Source: Candidatus Fermentibacterota bacterium (GTDB taxonomy: Bacteria; JAFGKV01). Taken from it: 27,243 nt of DNA. The notes under the pieces were generated by a model, which saw nothing but the letters and a program-made list of their open reading frames with translations, had not been told where the DNA came from and searched no databases. The stretch covers positions 1-27,243 of the forward strand of contig JAUXFG010000042.1 in the NCBI GenBank assembly GCA_030620115.1, in the 5' to 3' direction. The position numbers and the translations under genes are program-made. Positions within the stretch are counted from its first letter, which is position 1. Each line of letters starts with the position of its first letter. Positions 21,566 through 27,243 of the stretch are shown here, piece after piece.

Positions 21566-24500
21566 TTAGTCCTTGACAGGGATTATGCTTGGAGCGGGCG
21601 AGATATCCAGGAGTGCATCGCGCTCCCCAACTCGGTTCGATCTCATGAGCTCCTGATGCTCTTCATCCATGGCAATGACCAGATAGGACCAGTGGCTCTC
21701 TGGATCGCCAACGCCATCGCTGCTTGACCAGCTTGTCGCACCCGACGGAAGCACCAAGAGCTTGTAGTCATAGGGAAAGGTCACGCGCGGCGCGAAGTAG
21801 GGCTCATTGTTTGCGCCGTAGATCCAGTATTCCGCTGCTTCGGGCCATGCGGACCACGTGAGGAAGAGATCGCCGCTCAAACAATTACCGGTGAGAGTCA
21901 TCACCGGTAAATAACCCTCGCCCGGATCGCCGTGCGGCACGAGCGATCCTCTCCAGTTGTGAAAGAATTCGTTGGCAAAGGAGGGATTTAGAAGCTGAAG
22001 AGTGGCCCCGTGGCCGTCGGGCTCAACCGGCCAGGGTGGTTCATCGTCATACTCGACGGAATCCACCAAAGCATTTGAACAGTCGTACAATCTGACCTGA
22101 TCTCCTCCATTGCCCAGATTGAATCCCAGATCACCCCGCACAGGAGAGACATCCGGGAATAGGGTTGTGAAGGATTGCTGGTCAGCGGCAAGAATCAGAT
22201 AGTCTCCTTCCCGGAGCATGGCGCCCCACGGAATCACATACTGGTGGGCGTTCTGCTCGTCGCGGAGCACCCACCCACCGAGGTCATGATTACCGTGGAG
22301 CGCGTAGAGCTCTACCCAGTCGCCAGGATCGAAGTCATCCGCACTATGGTAATTGATCTCTGTGATAACCACGGCAGGTTCAGATTGGTCGGCGTGTTCG
22401 AATACCGCCCGTATCTCAGAGTCGCTATAGGGTATGAACGTCACGGAATCCTCACCGGCAACGAGATCTCCCTCCCATCCCGCAAATTGATATCCGGTAA
22501 ATGGTTCTGCGCGCAGTAAAAGAGGCAGCCCGGAGAAATAGTCGCCACCCCAGGGGAAGGTGTCGACGAGGAAAGCATTCACGCGAACACGCCCACCCGG
22601 CTCACCCGGTCGGTCAATGGTGAGGCTCACGGGTTCTGCCAGATCGAACTTCCCCCGGAGGTGCTCCATCACATACCCTTTGCGTAAACGGGCGAATTCC
22701 CGCAACACCTCGATCTCTCCCTCCCAATCATGATCCGGGTACCAGCGGGCTATGTGATTGAGCATCTCATCCGCAATCTCGTCATGTATGGCGTTGATCC
22801 GCGCCAGTGCGTGCTCGTAAGGGAAGAAGCTATTCATAAGATCGCAGATTCGTACGATGAATGCCGTACGGAACAGGTCGTTCTCAAGCAATCTCCTGAA
22901 TAGAAAGGTTGCATACGAATCGTTGGCCCAGTAATCGCTCTCCTCCACGGTGGCGAACTCCACGGTGTTGTGGTCATACCAAGAGCCCCACCATCCCGAG
23001 CCAAAGCCGCAGTCAGTATCGTAAAGGAGCCATTGAAAACGCGCGTCTTGGCGCTTCGCGCGCCAACACCGATTATTGATGCCCGGCCAGTCGGTGTTCG
23101 CATAGTAGATCTCAGCCGCCTGGTAGCGAATGAAGTTCTCCACATCCATGAGCGTTTGCAGGGAATCGTAGACGGAGGGTTCGCTCGTGTCGTGGTTCTC
23201 GAGGTATTCGAGCAGTGCAACGTATGCCAACGAATCTCCCTCTGTGGCATCATAGGTGTAGTAGCCCATCTCTATGATATCGACACTGTCCTTGTCCACC
23301 GCGTAGTGGGAAGCAAGGTAAAACTCATCAAGGCGTTCTCTGAGGTTGTGAATTCCCCAGTACTCCCCGTTCAGGAAAACCACCATGGGCTGGTAGGCCT
23401 GACTCGCCACCCCTGACCCATGCATCAGGCCCGTCATGAGTGCGTCTCGCATCATGGTGGAATCCCACTCATCTCCTGAATTCCGTAGGATTATCGATTT
23501 GAAAGAGGTGATTGATTCGTCCGGGAATAGCTGGTAGGTAATTCGATCTGAACCATATCGGTCACGGGCGATAATGCGCAGGCTTTTTTGCGGCAAGCAC
23601 CGCGACCAGCCGCCAAAGATCTTGGCGCCGGCGTCCATGGAAACGCCCAATGTGCCGTCTTGCTCGAAGAACTCGAAATGAATCGGGATCTCCCAGTCCT
23701 GCCAGTAGTTTGCGCCATAGTGAGGCGGCCAGTCCTCCGCGTTGGGCCCCTCAACATAGATGCCGGTCTCTTCATCCCAGAGGTGTGCGGGATCAGTCAG
23801 GAGGGAGACTATAGGGAGCGTTGATTCATACCCCACGATGTAGCTACCGCATGAAGGACGGCTCGCCAACATGCCAGGTACAAGGCTTATCGCCCGAACC
23901 ACGGTCACATGGTCGAGGGTCAACGGGTCGACATATATTGCGGAAGTGTCTCCTGGCAGGCTGCCGTCAAGAGTGTAGCGGATGATGCCCGATGGCTCGG
24001 TGCAGGATATGGTGAGGGTGGTTCCAGGAGGATAGAAGCCCGCCGGCGGGGAGAAGACGGGAGAAGGAGCTCGCTGGGGCGGAGGCTCGCTTCCATTGCT
24101 CGCTCCGGGTGTCGGCTCCTCGAAGAACCACCATGATTCATCGCCGTCAGGAACCCGCCCGTACGAGATGTCGGTTTCCATGGCCACGGGATCAACCAGA
24201 TCCTCCTCGGCGCTATTCGGCGCGGTGAGCACAAGCTCTTCTCCTCCGGCCCGGATGGAGAAGTTGGTATGCAGCTCGCCGGGCCATATGGCTCGATCCT
24301 TGCCCGACGCATAGACCAGTAGGAAGGAGTCAGGAAGAAGAAGTATATCAGGGAATACCCATTTGAACGGTTCTGACGCGTCATCGGAAAGCCCATAGAC
24401 GAAAAGGGAAACCGGCTCAGTACTTGTGTTGAACAGCTCTATCCAGTCTGAATAGTCGCCATCAATGTCAGCAATGGTCGTGTCGTTCGAGGCCATAGCC

Positions 24501-24601
24501 TCGTTGATCTTCACTGTTACTCCGCCAGCCGGCACAGTTGCCATGATGATGAGAGAAAAAGCGACTGCCGATGTTCCACCGAGCTTCATATTACCAAGCA
24601 C
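21566..24601 (-). CDS. Secreted CotH-kinase-domain protein with lamin-tail and chitobiase-like domains
   Basis: A 1011-residue exported protein. A signal peptide (about 1-30, cleaved near VPAGG) is followed by a lamin-tail domain (about 30-140, NEAMASNDT and DWIELFNTS). A chitobiase C-terminal-like module follows (about 180-255, PPGTTLTISC and IIRYTLDGSLPG). A CotH kinase domain (about 265-640) has GEYWGIHNLRERLDEFY (about 408-424) and LLYDTDCGFG (about 524-533), the latter holding the expected metal-binding aspartates. An InlB B-repeat-like segment (about 670-745), a second lamin-tail domain (about 748-870, VITEINYHSADD) and a final beta-sandwich-like tail complete it. CotH enzymes of spore coats phosphorylate proteins. 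The substrate here is unknown. The start is GTG 24601 or the ATG at 24589. Confidence 0.85.
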   Translation of the reverse strand: MLGNMKLGGTSAVAFSLIIMATVPAGGVTVKINEAMASNDTTIADIDGDYSDWIELFNTSTEPVSLFVYGLSDDASEPFKWVFPDILLLPDSFLLVYASGKDRAIWPGELHTNFSIRAGGEELVLTAPNSAEEDLVDPVAMETDISYGRVPDGDESWWFFEEPTPGASNGSEPPPQRAPSPVFSPPAGFYPPGTTLTISCTEPSGIIRYTLDGSLPGDTSAIYVDPLTLDHVTVVRAISLVPGMLASRPSCGSYIVGYESTLPIVSLLTDPAHLWDEETGIYVEGPNAEDWPPHYGANYWQDWEIPIHFEFFEQDGTLGVSMDAGAKIFGGWSRCLPQKSLRIIARDRYGSDRITYQLFPDESITSFKSIILRNSGDEWDSTMMRDALMTGLMHGSGVASQAYQPMVVFLNGEYWGIHNLRERLDEFYLASHYAVDKDSVDIIEMGYYTYDATEGDSLAYVALLEYLENHDTSEPSVYDSLQTLMDVENFIRYQAAEIYYANTDWPGINNRCWRAKRQDARFQWLLYDTDCGFGSGWWGSWYDHNTVEFATVEESDYWANDSYATFLFRRLLENDLFRTAFIVRICDLMNSFFPYEHALARINAIHDEIADEMLNHIARWYPDHDWEGEIEVLREFARLRKGYVMEHLRGKFDLAEPVSLTIDRPGEPGGRVRVNAFLVDTFPWGGDYFSGLPLLLRAEPFTGYQFAGWEGDLVAGEDSVTFIPYSDSEIRAVFEHADQSEPAVVITEINYHSADDFDPGDWVELYALHGNHDLGGWVLRDEQNAHQYVIPWGAMLREGDYLILAADQQSFTTLFPDVSPVRGDLGFNLGNGGDQVRLYDCSNALVDSVEYDDEPPWPVEPDGHGATLQLLNPSFANEFFHNWRGSLVPHGDPGEGYLPVMTLTGNCLSGDLFLTWSAWPEAAEYWIYGANNEPYFAPRVTFPYDYKLLVLPSGATSWSSSDGVGDPESHWSYLVIAMDEEHQELMRSNRVGERDALLDISPAPSIIPVKD

Positions 24602-24751
24602 CAGTCTTCTCTTTCATGATATCAGTCGGCAACGGAGGAGGTTGAGATGCATCGGTACTCGAAAGAGTGCATATTTCTGACGTGGGAAGCTATCACATAT
24701 GATTCCCATGCATAAGGCGGAAGGCGTAGAACCTTGCGTGTGGGAGATGCC

Positions 24752-25003
24752 CTAATCGAAGAGATCCTCGGTGTTCTTGAACTTCTCTCCGCGGCCATTT
24801 CGCGAGTCCTCGATTGCCTCGATCGTCGTCTCGTTCGGGATACGAACATCAAAGGGCAATCCGTTGTTCAGGATGATCTGTCTATAGAAAAGCTCGAACG
24901 CCGTCGACACAGAAAGGCCAAGGTCGTGGAGGATTGTCTCTGCCTTCCGCTTGATGTCTGGTCTGATTCGAGCTCTGGCCGTTGTTGTTTTGGCCGAACT
25001 CAC
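24752..25003 (-). CDS. RelB/DinJ-family antitoxin (apparently orphan)
   Basis: An 83-residue protein with the RelB/DinJ ribbon-helix-helix pattern: a basic N-terminal strand TTTARARIRPDIKRKAE, a helix LGLSVSTAFELFYRQI and the linker NNGLPFDVRIPN, then an acidic tail that would wrap the toxin. The start is GTG with AGAGGTG five bases upstream. In known systems a RelE/YafQ-type toxin follows directly. The 150 bases downstream hold no such frame. It may be a degraded toxin-antitoxin module, or the antitoxin acts as a stand-alone repressor. Confidence 0.8.
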   Translation of the reverse strand: MSSAKTTTARARIRPDIKRKAETILHDLGLSVSTAFELFYRQIILNNGLPFDVRIPNETTIEAIEDSRNGRGEKFKNTEDLFD

Positions 25004-25135
25004 TGCTACACCTCTCTATCTCGCTGAACCTGCGGCAACTAAACTCACCGGACTTCGTGAGAAGATCAATATTGTAGCACATGATGCGCCACATAGCAAG
25101 AGGAAAGCGCGGCAAGGGTAGCTGGAAGACGAATT

Positions 25136-25170
25136 CCCAAAATGTGAAGTTATTTCTGAGCGAATCCTAA
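25136..25170. repeat. Short dispersed repeat, inverted relative to 8301-8334
   Basis: The minus strand reads TTAGGATTCG then CTCAGAAATAACTTCAC, nearly identical to the plus strand at 8301-8327. It abuts the left end of TIR element F, sharing the TTA of that end. Confidence 0.65.
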
Positions 25171-25607
25171 CCCGGACTTCTCACGGGCTTTCGAAGCGAA
25201 ACGGTCGAGATGGTTCTGAATGCGAGGCTTGCGACTGAGGACCCCGGCTTTGTCAGGGCGTAGCCTGGCTCTGCCGTGGCGAAGCCCGAAGGCGTATCCT
25301 CTGTCCCGCGTCAGACGCGGGATGCTGAGCGCCAGCGAAGTATCTGGAGGCCGACGGAGCGTAAGGGCTTGTCCGGGAATAGCTCTTACGATCTGGTGCT
25401 CAGATTTGGGTTAGGTTTGGCCGATCTGATTGAACAGAACCGGAGGAATAGCTTAAGCTATTTCGAGGATTCTGTAAGTGAGGATCGATCAAAGATGACC
25501 TGAAGATGAGATGTCAGAGTGTTAAGGTTATTTCTGGACAAGCCCTAATAAAGCAGGCAGTGCCATATCGGCGGCGGCTGCCGAAAGCCGGTGAAAAGTC
25601 CGGGCTA
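25168..25607. repeat. TIR repeat element, long copy F (about 440 bp)
   Basis: The left end TAACCCGGACTTCTCACGGG (25168-25187) and inverted right end CCGAAAGCCGGTGAAAAGTC...CGGGCTAA (25581-25608) enclose a long interior. This includes the conserved palindrome TCCCGCGTCAGACGCGGGA (about 25305-25323) and text shared in inverse orientation with copy B (GAAGCCCGAAGGCGTATCCT). It is longer than the others, partly because another element is nested in it. It encodes no recognisable protein. Confidence 0.8.
25362..25548. repeat. Second inverted-repeat element nested in copy F
   Basis: The left end TAAGGGCTTGTCCGGGAATA (25362-25381) is mirrored by GTTATTTCTGGACAAGCCCT (25527-25546) followed by AA. About 15 of the outer bases match as an inverted pair. 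The ends differ from the TIR family of copies A-F, so this is a separate, about 187-bp element without its own gene. Confidence 0.65.
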
Positions 25608-25663
25608 AACACTGCATGGAAAAATTCTCGGTCTATGGCTACAAGAAATCTTCAGGAGGCGAG

Positions 25664-26344
25664 ATGATGCAAGGATATCCTCCTCTCTCCGAGGAAGCGC
25701 ATAAGCCCCCCTTGTCGCTGACGGCGGCGCTCGAGCGACAGAGAGGTGTACTGGAGAAGGCGATTTTCGACGCCCACGATCGGGTCCGAGGATTTGCAGA
25801 GCGGTTCGGATGGGAATGCCACATGGACGAACCATTCATTGACGGCGCTTCCTTTTTCGACAACAAGGACGATTTTGATAGCGCATTGCGGGAATTGTTG
25901 GAGATGGATCCTGCCGCCGTCTTACCCAAGACATTCTGCGCCTGTCTCGAAGAGCGTCGACTGATGGCGGTGTCCCCGGAGCTCTATGCCCAGCTTTACC
26001 CCCAAGGCGTCGAAGAGAAATCCTTCGAGAAACTGCTCGCGCATGAGATAGCGCACAGGCTTCATATAAGGATTCTTGACGGAGACGAAGATCGTATGGG
26101 ACCGGTATGGTTCTTCGAAGGATTTGCCATCTTTGCGGCGGATCAGTTTGCGCACAGCACAATGAGACTCACCCCAGCGAAAATCTGGGAGATCGTCCGT
26201 CAGGAGGAAAGGGGAAGCTACGAGCAATACTCTGTTGTCCTTGACCATTTCTTGCGCAGGGCTTCTCTTCCTGCCCTGGCAATACGCGCAGGAGAATCCG
26301 ACTTCCTGGAGTGGTTGGCCGGCCTTCCGAACACACGCGGTTAG
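25664..26344 (+). CDS. HExxH zinc metallopeptidase (peptidase MA-like)
   Basis: A 226-residue protein with no obvious signal peptide. The zinc-binding motif HEIAH (residues 127-131) is followed 21 residues after the second His by Glu152 in VWFFEGFAIFAADQF, the gluzincin arrangement also seen as NEGFA in M1 peptidases and in peptidase MA-like domains. H127, H131 and E152 should bind zinc and E128 should be the catalytic base. Residues 1-80 have no recognised domain. The start at 25664 (or the adjacent ATG 25667) is chosen because a perfect AGGAGG stands at 25654-25659. The frame stays open upstream into the repeat. It is separated by seven bases from the HPP gene and probably co-transcribed. 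Substrate unknown. Confidence 0.72.
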   Translation: MMQGYPPLSEEAHKPPLSLTAALERQRGVLEKAIFDAHDRVRGFAERFGWECHMDEPFIDGASFFDNKDDFDSALRELLEMDPAAVLPKTFCACLEERRLMAVSPELYAQLYPQGVEEKSFEKLLAHEIAHRLHIRILDGDEDRMGPVWFFEGFAIFAADQFAHSTMRLTPAKIWEIVRQEERGSYEQYSVVLDHFLRRASLPALAIRAGESDFLEWLAGLPNTRG

Positions 26345-26351
26345 GATTTCG

Positions 26352-26795
26352 ATGAGAAGATCCATACAGAACATGGTTCTCGAAGTTCGGTTATACTGGA
26401 AAAACTATGTGTTCCAGAGTTTTTTCGCTACCGTTGCCATATTCTTTGTGCTTCTATTCTTGACATTACAACATGCAGTTATTGTAGCTTCTATTGGAGC
26501 TTCGGCATTTATTGTTTTCGCAATGCCCAACAGCATCACTGCCAAGCCAAGGAATGTAATAGGAGGGCACATAGTAGGTGTCTTATCGGGGGTTCTCTTT
26601 GGCCTGATTCCCCATTCCTTATTCCTGCATCCTCTTGTCGTGTATCCTCTTTCCGTCGGGCTCTCCATATTCATAATGGTAGTGACGGATACAGAACATT
26701 CCCCTGCCTCCGGCACGGCTCTCGGAATCGCAATGACAGGGGTTTCCTTGAACGTGGTTACGGCAATTTTGACCAGTCCGGAGTTTCATTTTTAG
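26352..26795 (+). CDS. HPP-family integral membrane protein
   Basis: A 147-residue membrane protein of the HPP family with about four hydrophobic helices (near 20-40, 42-58, 70-90 and 95-115) and a further hydrophobic C-terminal stretch. Family landmarks are SIGASAFIVFAMP, AKPRNVIGGHIVG and the signature DTEHSPASGTALG, where the eponymous HPP tripeptide reads HSP. Some HPP members are implicated in nitrite transport in plastids and cyanobacteria. The role here is unknown. The start ATG at 26352 has AGGA five bases before it and follows the peptidase stop by seven bases. A longer frame from 26235 would overlap the peptidase and adds no conserved sequence. Confidence 0.82.
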   Translation: MRRSIQNMVLEVRLYWKNYVFQSFFATVAIFFVLLFLTLQHAVIVASIGASAFIVFAMPNSITAKPRNVIGGHIVGVLSGVLFGLIPHSLFLHPLVVYPLSVGLSIFIMVVTDTEHSPASGTALGIAMTGVSLNVVTAILTSPEFHF

Positions 26796-26877
26796 CCGTT
26801 AGCGATTGACGAAAAGATGGCCCTGCGTTGTTTTAGGAGACTTTAGTGTAACCAGTCAGATAGGACACAGGGAAGCC

Positions 26878-26905
26878 TTGACATGGGGGATATAATGCGT
26901 ATATT
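26878..26905 (+). promoter_or_regulatory. Possible promoter of the transposase gene
   Basis: A perfect -35 hexamer TTGACA (26878-26883) and TATATT (26900-26905) are separated by 16 bases, about 30 bases before the GTG start. A nearby TATAAT (26891-26896) is too close to the -35 to pair with it. Confidence 0.4.
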
Positions 26906-26936
26906 GTAGCCAGCTGAATCTTCAAGGAGATGTCCC

Positions 26937-27243
26937 GTGGGTTGTATCACGAAGCAGAAACGGAACAAACGCACCTACTACCTCTATTCTCACTCCTATA
27001 GGGAGAAAATCGACCAAGGCGATAGTGGGAAGGTGCGCGGTACAGGCAAGAGCAGAGTACGCACCATGCAAGTCTGGCTGGGTACTGCAGAGGAGATATT
27101 GGCAAGATTCCAGGAGAACCCCCACAAAGCAGTAGAGGCACGGTCGTTTGATTTCGGGATACCCGTGGCTGCGTGGGATATGGCTCAGAGGCTGGGGCTG
27201 GTGGATATCTTGGACCGCTGGATGCCGAAGCGGAAGCAGGGCT
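26937..27243 (+). CDS. IS1634/IS4-like transposase, N-terminal part (cut by window end)
   Basis: A frame starting with GTG at 26937, six bases after AAGGAGA, and open to the last base: 102 residues visible. It begins GCITKQKRNKRTYYLYSHSY and includes a beta-rich segment with VRTMQVWLGTAEEILARF. A helix follows, then GLVDILDRWMPKRKQG, which resembles the region ahead of the DDE catalytic domain in IS1634-type (IS4 superfamily) transposases. The catalytic residues lie outside the window, so intactness cannot be judged. The left inverted repeat of the element should lie between 26796 and 26880, but I could not identify it without the right end. Confidence 0.7.
   Translation, partial: MGCITKQKRNKRTYYLYSHSYREKIDQGDSGKVRGTGKSRVRTMQVWLGTAEEILARFQENPHKAVEARSFDFGIPVAAWDMAQRLGLVDILDRWMPKRKQG

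Larger units (their letters stand above)
25004..25663. other. Repeat-filled spacer between antitoxin and metallopeptidase
   Basis: A 660-base region without a credible gene, almost entirely made of repeats: the short 8301-type motif (25136-25170), the TIR element copy F (25168-25607) and a second element nested inside it (25362-25548). Confidence 0.65.

Noticed and set aside
22834-23253. Minus-strand 139-codon frame within the CotH gene
   Set aside because: Same-strand alternative frame inside a gene with clear domains. Arg/Thr-rich chance translation.
24602-24751. Possible RelE/YafQ toxin downstream of the antitoxin
   Set aside because: Both alternative frames were read. None gives a RelE-like strand/helix pattern or sufficient length.
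9597-25608. CRISPR array or similar regularly spaced repeats
   Set aside because: The repeats are irregularly spaced, of variable length, inverted rather than direct, and no cas gene is present.
26235-26351. Upstream extension of the HPP gene
   Set aside because: This part overlaps the metallopeptidase in another frame. The ATG at 26352 has a ribosome site and starts the family-like sequence.

Overview
The window is a bacterial chromosomal replication-origin region of roughly mid-50s % GC (estimated by eye), most likely from an uncultured Gram-negative lineage. The Gram-negative reading rests on a YidC with a long periplasmic domain, a lipobox lipoprotein and large secreted multidomain proteins. 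CotH/lamin-tail/chitobiase-type proteins, a lipoprotein with propeller-like repeats and abundant short inverted-repeat elements fit an FCB-type candidate phylum. No single gene fixes the phylum, so this placement is an inference.

Layout. The left arm is read leftwards (minus strand): dnaA (12811-14187), an insertion of accessory DNA, dnaN, recF, a DUF721/dciA-like gene, gyrB, gyrA, eno, ftsB and an initiator tRNA-fMet with its own terminator. The junctions recF/dciA/gyrB and gyrA/eno/ftsB are tight or overlapping. The right arm is read rightwards (plus strand): rpmH, rnpA, yidD, yidC, khpB (jag). This divergence is the classical organisation around oriC. The best oriC candidate is the AT-rich gap 12579-12810 between nth and dnaA, which holds several DnaA-box-like 9-mers and a run of TAG triplets. 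A perfect DnaA box and a near-perfect one lie on the other side of dnaA.

The usual dnaA-dnaN adjacency is broken by about 3.2 kb holding a family 2 glycosyltransferase, an endonuclease III gene on the opposite strand, and several repeat elements.

Right of khpB the window becomes accessory: a methyltransferase paired with a membrane-anchored thioredoxin-like protein (minus), a two-gene unit for a CotH-domain secreted protein and a propeller-repeat lipoprotein (minus), an orphan RelB/DinJ antitoxin (minus), an HExxH metallopeptidase with an HPP-family membrane protein (plus), and the start of an IS1634/IS4-like transposase cut by the window end.

A recurring short element threads the whole window. 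Its ends carry the inverted repeat TTAGCCCGGACTTCTCACCG, and several copies have an internal palindrome TCCCGCGTCNGACGCGGGA. Six clear or partial copies plus one solo end were found. In three genes the stop codon lies inside one of these repeat ends. No CRISPR array, rRNA, prophage or clear defence system was found. The most interesting items are the stop-codon-donating repeat, the rpmH/rnpA overlap, the origin architecture and the unusual quinolone-pocket residues of GyrA.
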